DNA of 64,000 nt. Source: Pseudomonadota bacterium. Its GTDB lineage: Bacteria > Desulfobacterota > Binatia > UBA9968. A program made the translations under genes and the position numbers. The notes under the pieces were generated by a model. That model searched no databases and was not told the DNA's origin. It saw only the letters and a list, made by a program, of their open reading frames with translations. The stretch covers positions 245,827 to 309,826 of the forward strand of contig JAJPJQ010000023.1 in assembly GCA_021324155.1 (NCBI GenBank), read 5' to 3'. Of this stretch, positions 15,196 through 27,736 are shown piece after piece (positions within the stretch are counted from its first letter, which is position 1; every line of letters starts with the position of its first letter).

Positions 15196-15220
15196 GTTCA
15201 GGTCTTGCAATTACATATTC
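15194..15220. repeat. Family B repeat end at the brnT breakpoint
   Basis: GGTTCAGGTCTTGCAATTAC, a one-arm match to the element at 587-647, placed exactly where recognisable brnT sequence ends and about 20 bp before the stop of the MTHFR-like gene. Confidence 0.6.
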
Positions 15221-15240
15221 GCTCGTGCGCCAGCCACTCC

Positions 15241-16176
15241 CTATTTCCCCGACTCTAATCCGAACTCTCGCACCACTTCGTGCAGTGCATGGTGCAATTC
15301 TATCGATGCGTCAATCTCATCCTTGTAAATCGATACACTCTCTATGTTGAGGCCGAGCGGTATGGTGCGGGTGTAGTTCTGGCTGAGAATCGCGCGGAGA
15401 TGGTCGCCACAAATTGTGATGGATTTGCGCAGTGGGATGTTATCGGCGAGAATCGCTGTGGCCGTTGCGTCGGCAATGGTGATGCCAAGCCAACGGATGA
15501 ACTCCAGTGTCTTGGCCCGTCCACAGGGAACAAAAGTTAGTATGACCCGCCGTGGTGTGACTCCCTCGCGCGCGCAGTCCTGCACGTAGTCGGTAAGCAG
15601 CCGGATTGTCGTTCCAGCGTCATAGACTGCCTGAGAAATGAAAAAGCTACACCCGTCGGCAGCCTTCTGGAGCATTCGACGGCTCTCGCTCCGTCCCTGC
15701 CCGTGACGCTCGGCGATCACCACGCCGCCGAGGGTGAAGTTCGCCGGATGCGCCGCTGCGAGCCGTATCGCACGCGGCAATGGCAGCGTACTTGTGACGC
15801 CGCGAGACGAAGGCAAACCTACGACGGACAAATGGTCGATTCCGTAGTCGCGCCGCGCCTGCGTCAGCCATGACGCCCATCGCTCCTCTGTCATGTCCGC
15901 GACGCACTTGTAAGTCACGGTTGGCTTGCCCATCATTTCGCGTAATCGGCGGCTATATGCACACGGGTCGATGGTAGGCAGGAAAGGAAACGGACGGGGT
16001 GCCGACGTCCGTCCGGCTTCATCCTGGACGTCGTAGACAACCAGACCATCGAGTGACAGGCCACGCACCCGCTCGATCAATCGGGCTGCTACACGCTCCA
16101 TAGCCTCGGCACCGGCATCTGCGCGCGGCGGCGTAGTGCCATACAGTGAGACAAACCTCTCCGGTCGTGCGTCCAC
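15241..16176 (-). CDS. Methylenetetrahydrofolate reductase-like protein
   Basis: About 311 residues. Although divergent from E. coli MetF, it has the layout of the FAD-linked TIM-barrel family: 'YGTTPPRADAGAEAMERV' at the N-terminus, 'LDGLVVYDVQDEAGRTSA', 'LGGVVIAERHGQGRSESRRM' and 'ADGCSFFISQAVYDAGTTIRLL', comparable to the (F)ISQ..(F/Y)D region that contacts folate/FAD. The gene directly follows metH on the same strand, which would use its product 5-methyl-tetrahydrofolate. The start is uncertain: the frame is open to a TTG at 16230 inside metH; the GTG at 16176 is my preference but lacks a clear ribosome site, so translation may be coupled to metH. Confidence 0.75.
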   Translation of the reverse strand: MDARPERFVSLYGTTPPRADAGAEAMERVAARLIERVRGLSLDGLVVYDVQDEAGRTSAPRPFPFLPTIDPCAYSRRLREMMGKPTVTYKCVADMTEERWASWLTQARRDYGIDHLSVVGLPSSRGVTSTLPLPRAIRLAAAHPANFTLGGVVIAERHGQGRSESRRMLQKAADGCSFFISQAVYDAGTTIRLLTDYVQDCAREGVTPRRVILTFVPCGRAKTLEFIRWLGITIADATATAILADNIPLRKSITICGDHLRAILSQNYTRTIPLGLNIESVSIYKDEIDASIELHHALHEVVREFGLESGK

Positions 16177-16192
16177 CTGTAAAGTGGGCCCT

Positions 16193-19863
<3,671 letters not shown>

Positions 19864-19867
<4 letters not shown>

Positions 19868-20862
19868 CGTGCTGCGTCCGATCCTTCAGATATCTTAGCA
19901 CCCGGGCGCGCCGGCGCACTCGCCCGCGCCACGAAAATCTCGACGGCCCTCTTGCCGTTCTTCTTCGCTCTCTCGCCGGCGTAGCTTCCTGTCAATTCGA
20001 ATTCGATTGCGCCGCAGCCGGCGGCCCGGAGCCATTTTTCCACGTCGGCGCGCGCGAAACCGAGCCAGCGGTGCGCCATCTCGTCGCGCATCCATTCCTG
20101 ATTATGCGGCACGAGGTCGAGGAGCACGACGGAGCCGCCGGTGCGCGTTATGCGGACCAGTTCCGCCACCGCGCGCGCGGGGTCGGCGAGAAAATGCAGC
20201 ACCATCACACAGAACGCCGCGTCGACCGAGGCGGATTCGAGCGGGATTTTCTCCGCGTCGCCGCGGCGGAACTCGACGTTCTTGGCGCCGAGCTCGCGCG
20301 CGATGGATTCGGCGCGCTTGAGCATCTCGGGAGATAAATCGACGCCGATGACTTTATTCGCCACGCGCGCGAGCTCGAAGGTGAGCGAGCCGGTGCCGCA
20401 GCCGACGTCGGCGACGACGAGGCCGCGCGGCACGAGCTTCTCGAGCGCGACCGAGCCGAGCCGGTCGTCGAAGCAGGAATTGCGGATGCGCTCCCAGTCG
20501 CCGGCGACGGACTCGAAATAGCCGCGCGAGCGCGCGGCGCGTTTTTCCAGGCAGCGCTGGAGACGGCGGCGGTCGTCTTTGGCCCCGGGCAGCTCGGCGA
20601 AGCGCGGCGCGGCGGAGTCGAAAAGGCGCTTAGCCGGCTCTGCCATGTCGCGCCGGAGCGAAAAATACACATTCGTCCCCTCGCGCCGGTCGGCGACGAA
20701 GCCGGCGTCGCGCAGAATCGCCAGGTTCCGCGACACCGCCGACTGGACCGAGTCGACTACCTGGCGGATCTCACCGACGGTGAGCTCCTCCTCGGCGACC
20801 GCGGCCAGGATGCGCAGCCGCGTCGGATCGCCGAGAGCCTTGAACATGCGCGCGAGATCCAT
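19864..20862 (-). CDS. ArsR-family regulator fused to a SAM methyltransferase domain (SahR-like)
   Basis: 332 residues. Residues 1-95 form an ArsR winged helix ('[27 protein letters not shown]', '[29 protein letters not shown]'), and from about 130 follows a class I methyltransferase domain with '[17 protein letters not shown]' and '[15 protein letters not shown]'. Fusions of this type next to metH belong to, or resemble, SahR regulators that sense S-adenosylhomocysteine or SAM and repress methyl-cycle genes; that role is inferred from context. The ATG at 20862 is chosen because it begins the ArsR domain; the frame upstream crosses the promoter. Its stop overlaps the metH start, so it most likely controls its own operon. 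Confidence 0.88.
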
Positions 20863-20868
20863 CCATCG

Positions 20869-20898
20869 AAATATATAGATATTTAGATTATCCGTCAA
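20869..20898 (-). promoter_or_regulatory. Promoter with overlapping palindromic operator for the regulator-metH operon
   Basis: On the minus strand TTGACG (20898-20893), a 17-bp spacer and TATATT (20875-20870). An imperfect palindrome, AAATATATAGATATTT at 20869-20884, covers the -10 region a few bases before the ATG. An ArsR dimer bound here would block transcription. The -10 box is very close to ATG 20862, so the start of transcription may fall inside the annotated codon; in that case translation would begin at the Met five codons on. Confidence 0.6.
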
Positions 20899-20948
20899 GC
20901 CAGCCGGAGCGCTCGAAAAAGCGGTCCGGTAGTGGTAAGGAAACGGCC

Positions 20949-21596
20949 ATGGACAGCAAGGCCCTCCTGGACGTCGTCCGCACGCGCCGCAGCGTGCGCG
21001 TCTACAAAAGCGGCAAGGTGAGCGAAGCGCAGCTCGAGATGATCCTCGAGGCCGCGCGCTGGGCGCCGTCCGGCGCCAACACGCAGCCATGGGAATTCGT
21101 CGTCACGCGCGACCGCGAGAAGATGCGCCGCGTGCGCCGCATCTACGACGAGGAGTGGCGCGCGCGCAAGCGCGAGGACCCGGTGAATTACAAGGGATTG
21201 AAAAAGGATTACGTCGGCGACGTGAGCGTGCTCGTGCTCTGCTGCGCCGACCCGCGCACGATGCGCGTCTATCTCACGACGCGCCAGCCCGGCGACCGCG
21301 AAAAATTATTGCAGGCGAGCATCGCGAATTCGGTCGAGCACATGATGCTCATGGCGGCGAGCATGAACCTCGGCACCGTGTGGGTCTCGGTGCGCGACGA
21401 GGTGAAGGACGAATTGCGCGAATTATTCAAGGTGCCGGAGCCGCTGCGTCTTCTTTGGGTCATGCCGATCGGCCACGCCAAGGCGTGGCCGAAGGCGAAG
21501 CCGCGGCGAAAGATCGACGATTTCGTGCACGAGGAATATTATCGCGCGGAGAAGCTCCGCCGCGACGAGGACATAATGGCGTGGCCGAAGAAGTGA
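20949..21596 (+). CDS. Nitroreductase-family flavoprotein
   Basis: 215 residues with the nitroreductase fold signatures: 'RTRRSVRVYKSGKVSEAQLEMILEAARWAPSGANTQPWEFVV' (FMN phosphate and ring contacts), 'NSVEHMMLMAASMNLGTVWV' and 'VMPIGHAKAWPKAKPRRKIDDFV'. Members use FMN and NAD(P)H to reduce nitro groups, quinones or other acceptors; the physiological substrate is not predictable. The gene is divergent from the ArsR-metH operon and shares an 86-bp intergenic region with its operator; a GGAA ribosome site precedes the ATG. Confidence 0.88.
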   Translation: MDSKALLDVVRTRRSVRVYKSGKVSEAQLEMILEAARWAPSGANTQPWEFVVTRDREKMRRVRRIYDEEWRARKREDPVNYKGLKKDYVGDVSVLVLCCADPRTMRVYLTTRQPGDREKLLQASIANSVEHMMLMAASMNLGTVWVSVRDEVKDELRELFKVPEPLRLLWVMPIGHAKAWPKAKPRRKIDDFVHEEYYRAEKLRRDEDIMAWPKK

Positions 21597-23105
21597 TCAG
21601 ATAGTCGAAATCTCGTACTGATCGTGGCGCAGCCGCTCGGCGGCCTTGAGAATGATCTTGTGATTGATCTCCCGCTCTAGAAAATCGAGGCTCTGGTTCT
21701 CGTCGTCATAGAGAAAGTTGGCGATGTCTGGATGGAGCCGCACGACGATGCGCTTGCCGTCCTGTAGATTGACTTTTTCTTTCTTGATCGCGCGCAAAAT
21801 CTCATAGGCGACGGTCACGTTCGACTTCACCCGCCCGTGCCCCTCGCAGTACGCGCAGGGCGAGAGCAGCATGTTCTCCAGGCTCTCGCGCGTGCGCTGG
21901 CGCGTCATCTCCACCAGCCCGAGCTCGGAGATTTTCAGGATATTCGTGCGCGCCTTGTCCTTCTTGATCGCCTCTTTCAGCGTCTCGTAGACGCGCTTGC
22001 GATTCCCCTCTTTCTCCATGTCGATGAAGTCGATCACAATGATGCCGCCGATGTTGCGCAGCCTGAGCTGGTGCACGACCTCTTCCGCTGCTTCGAGGTT
22101 AGTCCTGAAGATCGTCTCTTCCTGATTGCGCCGGCCGACGAAGCGGCCGGTGTTGACGTCGATCGCGGTGAGCGCCTCGGTACGGCCGATCACAAGGTAG
22201 CCGCCCGAGCGGAGCCACACTTTGCTCTCGAGCGCCTTGGTCACCTGCGCCTCGACACCGAAGTGATCCATGATCGGCTCGGGATCTGTGTAGAGGGTCA
22301 CTTTGGATTTCAGCCGCGGCATGAAGTGGCTCACAAATTCAAGGATGCGCCGGTACTCCTTCACCTGGTCGACGTAGACCTGATGCGTCTCGGTCGTAAA
22401 AAAATCGCGGATCGTGCGCGTGACGAGATCGAGGTCCTGGTGGATCGGCGACGGCGACGGCGCGGTCTCGGCTTTTTTCTTGACGCCGCGCCAGAGCTTG
22501 GTGAGGAAAGCGAGATCGCGCTGGATCTCGCGCTTGCTGCGGCCTTCGCTCGCCGTGCGCAGAATGAAGCCGCCCTCTTCGGTCGTCATCGAGAGCGCGA
22601 TTTCTTTCAGGCGCTTGCGCTCCTTGTCGTCCTCGATGCGCCGCGAGATCCCGACGTGGCTCACGTTGGGCATGAAGACGAGGTAGCGCCCGGGAAGCGA
22701 GACGTGCGAGGTGATGCGCGCGCCCTTGGTGCCGAGCGGGTCCTTTGCGACCTGGACGAGAATCTCCTGGCCATGCGTCAACTGCTTCTCGATCGGCAGG
22801 CGGCGCGAGGGATGCGCTGGCTTCGGCGGCTCGACGATAATCTCGTTTTCCGCCGCCGTGTAGGCGCCGATCTCCGACGAGGTCGAAAAGTCCGAGACAT
22901 GGAGGAACGCGGCCTTGTCCATGCCGATGTCGACGAAGGCCGCCTGCATGCCGGGAAGCACGCGGGCGACCTTGCCTTTATAAATGTTGCCGGCGATGCC
23001 GCGCTCTTGGCGGCGCTCGACTAAAAATTCCGCGAGCGCGCCGTCTTCGACGATCGCGATGCGGCTCTCCTGAGGGGTGTTATTGATAAAAATATCCTGT
23101 TTCAC
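21597..23105 (-). CDS. rng: Ribonuclease G/E family protein
   Basis: About 502 residues from a GTG at 23105 ('VKQDIFINNTPQESRIAIVEDG', the family's usual beginning); the open frame extends 26 codons further. It has an S1-like domain around 'GNIYKGKVARVLPGMQAAFVDIGMDKAAFLHVSD', the catalytic DNase I-like part with metal-binding Asp residues in 'LTAIDVNTGRFVG' and 'GGIIVIDFIDME', and the zinc-link 'CAYCEGHGRV'. It lacks the long C-terminal scaffold of RNase E, so it is RNase G-like and processes rRNA/mRNA. It stands alone, converging with the nitroreductase gene. Confidence 0.93.
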   Translation of the reverse strand: MKQDIFINNTPQESRIAIVEDGALAEFLVERRQERGIAGNIYKGKVARVLPGMQAAFVDIGMDKAAFLHVSDFSTSSEIGAYTAAENEIIVEPPKPAHPSRRLPIEKQLTHGQEILVQVAKDPLGTKGARITSHVSLPGRYLVFMPNVSHVGISRRIEDDKERKRLKEIALSMTTEEGGFILRTASEGRSKREIQRDLAFLTKLWRGVKKKAETAPSPSPIHQDLDLVTRTIRDFFTTETHQVYVDQVKEYRRILEFVSHFMPRLKSKVTLYTDPEPIMDHFGVEAQVTKALESKVWLRSGGYLVIGRTEALTAIDVNTGRFVGRRNQEETIFRTNLEAAEEVVHQLRLRNIGGIIVIDFIDMEKEGNRKRVYETLKEAIKKDKARTNILKISELGLVEMTRQRTRESLENMLLSPCAYCEGHGRVKSNVTVAYEILRAIKKEKVNLQDGKRIVVRLHPDIANFLYDDENQSLDFLEREINHKIILKAAERLRHDQYEISTI

Positions 23106-23248
23106 GCGCTGTCTTTCTAGCTGGGGATCGGTCCGTGCGGCGGGGAATGAATGGCGGGATCTCTCCTCGACAACGAGACCCATGCAACAACTAATACACG
23201 CTTATATTCGAAAACCGAAGCGATTTCAAGTATTCAAACCTCGTTCTG

Positions 23249-23277
23249 TTGACTTTCCCCGTCGCGGCCGATATCCT
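23249..23277 (+). promoter_or_regulatory. Promoter of the HNH nuclease gene
   Basis: TTGACT at 23249-23254, a 17-bp spacer and TATCCT at 23272-23277. The ATG at 23295 follows 17 bp later, giving a leader of roughly ten nucleotides. Confidence 0.6.
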
Positions 23278-23294
23278 TTACTGCAACAACGAGT

Positions 23295-23924
23295 ATGGAA
23301 GCCGCCGCGTCGGTCCCAACCTATTCGATTCTCAATACCAAAGTCCTCATCCTGAACCGGTCTTATCTGCCGATCCATGTAACGTCGGTCCGGCGGGCGT
23401 TTACCCTTCTTTACCAGGGGATTGCGCGCGCGGTGAACGAGCAATATCAGACCTTCGACTTCGAGAGCTGGAGCCATCTGTCGGTCTCGGTCAACGACGA
23501 ATCGATCGGCCTGGTCAATCGCGTCATTCGGGTGCCCCGCGTGATCCTGCTCGTCGGCTACGACCGCGTGCCGAAGCGCCACGTCCGCTTCAGCCGATAT
23601 AATATCTACGCGCGTGACAAGCTCACCTGCCAATACTGCGGACGTCGGCTGCCTCGCTACGAACTCAATCTCGATCACGTCATCCCGCGCTCCCGCGGCG
23701 GCACATCGACGTGGGAAAATGTCGTGTGCTCCTGCCACGAGTGTAACCGCCGCAAGGGCGGCCGGACACCCCACGAGGCCGGCATGGCGCTGCTCCACCG
23801 GCCGTACAAGCCGAAATGGACCCCGTTCATGCAGGAGACATTTAATCTATCGCGCTATCGTGAATGGCATCCCTTCCTGAACGCCGTCGACGTCTCCTAC
23901 TGGAATACCGAACTGCTCGAATAG
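23295..23924 (+). CDS. HNH endonuclease family protein
   Basis: 209 residues. A C-terminal zinc-bound HNH domain is clear: 'CQYCGRRLPRYELNLDHVIPRSRGGTSTWENVVCSCHECNRRKGG', with two CxxC pairs, the catalytic His in LDHVIP and Asn in W-E-N. The N-terminal half ('ILNTKVLILNRSYLPIHVTSVRRAFTLLYQGIARAV') is typical of a family of chromosomal, non-mobile HNH proteins found widely in deltaproteobacteria and relatives, whose role is unknown. It sits alone between rng and smc with its own promoter. The 196-bp gap after it holds a weak hairpin and the smc promoter. Confidence 0.9.
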   Translation: MEAAASVPTYSILNTKVLILNRSYLPIHVTSVRRAFTLLYQGIARAVNEQYQTFDFESWSHLSVSVNDESIGLVNRVIRVPRVILLVGYDRVPKRHVRFSRYNIYARDKLTCQYCGRRLPRYELNLDHVIPRSRGGTSTWENVVCSCHECNRRKGGRTPHEAGMALLHRPYKPKWTPFMQETFNLSRYREWHPFLNAVDVSYWNTELLE

Positions 23925-24028
23925 AGACACAATCTGACAGAACCTGACAGTATTTGCGGTTGCCGGTAGCACGACACCAATATCTTGTGGTCAGCAACCT
24001 CTGCCCCCGCAGTATCTTGTAATTTTTC

Positions 24029-24057
24029 TTGACACGCTTTTCCGCATGTGAAATAGT
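24029..24057 (+). promoter_or_regulatory. Promoter of smc
   Basis: TTGACA at 24029-24034, 17-bp spacer, AATAGT at 24052-24057. A ribosome site AAGGAG lies just upstream of the smc ATG at 24121, so this gene has a conventional leader of about 55 nt. Confidence 0.55.
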
Positions 24058-24120
24058 GCGGAACTGAGTGAAATACTCCGCAAAATCAAGCTTCTTCCAT
24101 TCTTCAAGGAGTCTTGCCTC

Positions 24121-27100
24121 ATGCGTTTAAAACGGCTGGAAATGCATGGTTTTAAGTCGTTTGCGCAGCGCACCGTCTTGGACTTCCCGCCCGGCGTGAC
24201 GGCCATCGTCGGCCCGAACGGATGCGGAAAATCCAACGTCGTCGACGCGCTGCGCTGGGTCATGGGAGAGCAGAGCGCGCGCCATCTGCGCGGCCATCAG
24301 ATGGAAGACGTTATCTTCAACGGCAGCGATAGCCTCGCACAAACTGGCATGGCCGAAGTTTCGCTGGTACTCGAAAACGAGGATGGCCGCGGACCCGCCG
24401 AATACAACGGCTTTAGCGAGATCATGATCACGCGCCGGCTCTTCCGCTCCGGCGAATCGGAATACCAGATCAATAAGGTCGCCTCGCGGCTCAAAGACAT
24501 CATCGAGCTTTTCCTCGGCACAGGCGTCGGCAGCAAAGCCTATTCGATCGTCGAGCAGGGCCGCGTCGACGAGCTCGTTAACGCCAAGCCGGAGGAGCGG
24601 CGCATCATCATCGAAGAAGCGGCGGGGACCAGCAAGTATAAAGGCCGCAAACAGATCGCCGAGCGCAAGCTCGAGCGCACGCAGCAGAATTTACTCCGCG
24701 TCAGCGACATCGTGCGCGAGATCGAGCGCCAGATCCGCAGCATGGAGCTGCAGGCGAAAAAGGCCGAGCGGTATCGCGCGATCAAGCAGGAGCTTAGACA
24801 AAAAGAGCTCGCCTGGACCGACGGCCAGCGGCGCGCGCTCGAAGCCGAGATCGCAGACCATGAAACGACGCTCAAGGAGACCGAAGACAGCCTGATCGAG
24901 CTTAACGCCTCGCTAAGCGCGAAGGAGTCCGAAGCGGAGTCGGTGCGCCTCTCCGTCATGGAGAGCGATCGAAAAATCTCCGCGGCACAGGAGGCGGTGT
25001 ACCAGCGCAAAGTGACGATCCAGGGCGACGAGCAGCGCATCGAGTTCCTGAGAAAAGAACGGGCTGGCCTCGGCGAAATCGAGCAGCGCTCGACGGCCGA
25101 GCGGTCGGACCTCGCGCGCAAGCTCGAAGCGCTCAGCGGCGAGATCGAAGAGCTCCGGAAAGCGCGCGAGCATTTCGTCCAGCTCTCGCTGTTCGAAGAG
25201 GCTCTGCTCAGAGATAAAGAATCCGAGCTGGAAAATTTAAAACAGCGCATCCGCGACTTGCAAGCTGCGGTCGAGCAGGGAAAATCCGCGCTGATCGATA
25301 TCGCGACGCGCTCCGCGCATGCGCGAAGCGACCTCGCCGCCCGCGAAAAAGACCGCGCTGGGCTCGAAAGCGAAATCGCGCGCAACCGGAGCGAGGACGT
25401 TGCGGCGGCATCCACGCTTAATGCATGGCGCGAAAAGCTCGATCACAAGCTGGCGACGGCAAAAAGCGCGGTCGAGCACGCCGGCGACGTGGCGCAAAAG
25501 AGCCGCGAAGTGGCCGAATCGATCCGCTCATGGAACGCGACGCGCGACGAGCAGGAAAAACGCATCGAGCTGCTGCGCGGTAAAGTCCAGGAAAACGGCT
25601 CGCGTCTCTCCTCGCTCCAGGCGCTGCAGCGTAATTACGAAGGCTATCAAGACGGCGTCCGCAGCATTATGCTGAAGCGCCGCAACGAATCGGCGTTCGA
25701 CGGCGTCTACGGCCTTGTCGCCGAGGTCATCGAGGCGCCCGAAGCTTACGAGAAGGCGCTCACCGCCGTGTTGGGCGACCGGCTGCAGTACATCATCGTC
25801 AAGAGCCACGAGGAAGGCCTTGAAGCGATCGATTACCTCAAGCGCGAGTCGGTCGGGCGCGGCAGTTTCATCCCGCGCGAGGTCTCGCGTCGTGAGAAAA
25901 AGTCCCTGCCGCTCGGCCAGCCCGAGGTCGTCGCGCCGATGATGGACGTCGTCTCGGTCAAAGACGAATACAAGCAGATCGCCGAGTATCTGCTCGCGAA
26001 CGTCGTCATGGTGCGCGATCTCAAGTCGGGCCTGACGCTGTGGAACCGCAACGGCTTCACCTGCACGCTCGTCACGCCCGAAGGCGAGGTCATCGATCCC
26101 AGCGGCGTCGTCACCGGCGGCAGTCTCGACGGATTCGAAGAGAGCCTGCTGGCGCAGCGGCGACAGATCAAAGAGCTCGAGATCATCATCGAGGAATTTC
26201 AGGCGGAGCTGCGGAAGGAAGAAGATTCGCTGAGAGAATTGAAGGCGCGCATCGCCCAGGCCGAGGCGAGCCGGACTATGCTGGTCGAGGAAAGCCATCG
26301 GCTCGACGTCGAGCGCGTCCGTCTCGAACACGAGCTGCTCGACGCGGAGCAGGAGGCGCGGCGCCTCGAGGAGACCCGACAGGCTCTGGCGGAAGAAGAA
26401 AGGCATCTGAGCGAAAGTCTCACGGCGGTCACGGAAGCGATCGCCGGCCATCAGCGCGATATCGAGCTTTGGACATCGGAAAAAGCGCAGCGTGAAATCG
26501 CGCTCGGCGAAGCACAAACGTCGCTCACGGAAATCGAGACCGCGTTTCAGCGCCTCGACGCCGAAGTGACGGAGTCGCGCATCCGCGGCGCAACGCTTTC
26601 GGAGAAAAAAGATCACGCCCATACCGATCTGGAAAATCGCCTGAAGCTGCAGGCCGAGCTCTCACAGCAGCTCGAAGCGGCGGAGGCGGAGATCGCCGCG
26701 CTGAATAAAAAGCGCGACGACATCGCCGTCGAGCTCGCCGCCGCCGAGGCTTCGCACGCGGAAGGAAAAACCGCGCTCGGCGCGCTCGAGGCCGATCTTG
26801 AAGCCGAGCGCGTCAAGTACCGTGAGATCTCTCGCGGGCTGAGCGAGCTCGAAGAGAGCGTCAAAGAGCTGCGCCCGCTCGGCCAGCATCGGCAGGACGA
26901 AAAGAACCAACTCCTCATCGCGCTTTCCGAGCAGCGGCTCAATCTGCAGCACCTGATCGACGGCATCCGCGAGAAATACGACTGCGATCTGAGAGATTTG
27001 AGCGCCGAGGAGTTGCCCGCGGTATCGGCGGACGATCTCAAGGTCGATATCGACGACCTTAAGGCGCGCCTCGACCGCATGGGCGAGGTCAACCTGGCCG

Positions 27101-27672
27101 CCATCGGGGAATTCGAAGAGCTCACGAGCCGGTTCCAGTTCTTGAGCCAGCAAAAGCAGGACCTCGAAAGATCCATCGCCGACCTCCAGCAGACGATCAG
27201 CAAGCTCAACCGCGTTTGCCGGCTGCGGTTCAAGGAAAGCTTTGAGGAGATCAACCAAAAATTCGAGGAAATCTTCCCGCGGCTTTTCCGCGGCGGACGC
27301 GCGAAGCTCGTGCTCACCGATGAGAACGACTACCTCGAAACCGGCATCGATATCGTCGTGCAGCCGCCGGGAAAGAAGCTCCAATCGATCACGCTCCTTT
27401 CCGGCGGCGAGAAGGCGCTTACGGCTGTGAGCCTGCTGTTCGCGATCTTCCTCACCAAGCCGAGCCCGTTCTGTCTCCTCGACGAGGTCGACGCGCCGCT
27501 CGACGACGCCAACCTCGACCGCTTCAACGAGATGATCAAGGAGATGAGCAGCTTCTCGCAGTTCGCCGTCATCACGCACAACAAGCGCACGATGCAGGCG
27601 GCCGAGATGCTGTACGGCGTCACCATGCAGGAACCCGGCGTCTCGAAGATCGTCTCGGTCAACATGAGCTGA
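24121..27672 (+). CDS. smc: Chromosome segregation protein SMC
   Basis: 1183 residues, full length. Walker A is GPNGCGKSN (residues 31-39); two long Glu/Lys/Arg-rich coiled coils (about 170-490 and 665-1010) flank the hinge (about 515-640, 'FDGVYGLVAEVIEAPEAYEKALTAVLGDRLQYIIV'). The C-terminal head has the signature 'LLSGGEKALTA' and Walker B 'CLLDEVDAPLDDAN'. SMC dimers with ScpA/B load on and organise the chromosome. ftsY follows after 64 bp, a widespread gene order. Start fixed by the AAGGAG site and by the family's beginning 'MRLKRLEMHGFKSFA'. Confidence 0.98.
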   Translation: MRLKRLEMHGFKSFAQRTVLDFPPGVTAIVGPNGCGKSNVVDALRWVMGEQSARHLRGHQMEDVIFNGSDSLAQTGMAEVSLVLENEDGRGPAEYNGFSEIMITRRLFRSGESEYQINKVASRLKDIIELFLGTGVGSKAYSIVEQGRVDELVNAKPEERRIIIEEAAGTSKYKGRKQIAERKLERTQQNLLRVSDIVREIERQIRSMELQAKKAERYRAIKQELRQKELAWTDGQRRALEAEIADHETTLKETEDSLIELNASLSAKESEAESVRLSVMESDRKISAAQEAVYQRKVTIQGDEQRIEFLRKERAGLGEIEQRSTAERSDLARKLEALSGEIEELRKAREHFVQLSLFEEALLRDKESELENLKQRIRDLQAAVEQGKSALIDIATRSAHARSDLAAREKDRAGLESEIARNRSEDVAAASTLNAWREKLDHKLATAKSAVEHAGDVAQKSREVAESIRSWNATRDEQEKRIELLRGKVQENGSRLSSLQALQRNYEGYQDGVRSIMLKRRNESAFDGVYGLVAEVIEAPEAYEKALTAVLGDRLQYIIVKSHEEGLEAIDYLKRESVGRGSFIPREVSRREKKSLPLGQPEVVAPMMDVVSVKDEYKQIAEYLLANVVMVRDLKSGLTLWNRNGFTCTLVTPEGEVIDPSGVVTGGSLDGFEESLLAQRRQIKELEIIIEEFQAELRKEEDSLRELKARIAQAEASRTMLVEESHRLDVERVRLEHELLDAEQEARRLEETRQALAEEERHLSESLTAVTEAIAGHQRDIELWTSEKAQREIALGEAQTSLTEIETAFQRLDAEVTESRIRGATLSEKKDHAHTDLENRLKLQAELSQQLEAAEAEIAALNKKRDDIAVELAAAEASHAEGKTALGALEADLEAERVKYREISRGLSELEESVKELRPLGQHRQDEKNQLLIALSEQRLNLQHLIDGIREKYDCDLRDLSAEELPAVSADDLKVDIDDLKARLDRMGEVNLAAIGEFEELTSRFQFLSQQKQDLERSIADLQQTISKLNRVCRLRFKESFEEINQKFEEIFPRLFRGGRAKLVLTDENDYLETGIDIVVQPPGKKLQSITLLSGGEKALTAVSLLFAIFLTKPSPFCLLDEVDAPLDDANLDRFNEMIKEMSSFSQFAVITHNKRTMQAAEMLYGVTMQEPGVSKIVSVNMS

Positions 27673-27736
27673 TCGCTCTCAGGTTGATTCTCCCCTTTTC
27701 ATTGTTGCCGCGCGCCGCGGGTGATAAAAATTCGCT

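Noticed and set aside
20863..20948. Cobalamin or SAM riboswitch upstream of the metH operon
   Set aside because: The region between the regulator and the nitroreductase is only 86 bp and is taken up by promoter and palindrome; no B12-box or SAM-box motif is seen.
23925..24028. A possible terminator or small RNA after the HNH gene (GCGGTTGC ... GCAACC)
   Set aside because: The arms are short with a 30-nt loop, and the T-run is separated from the stem; too weak to call.
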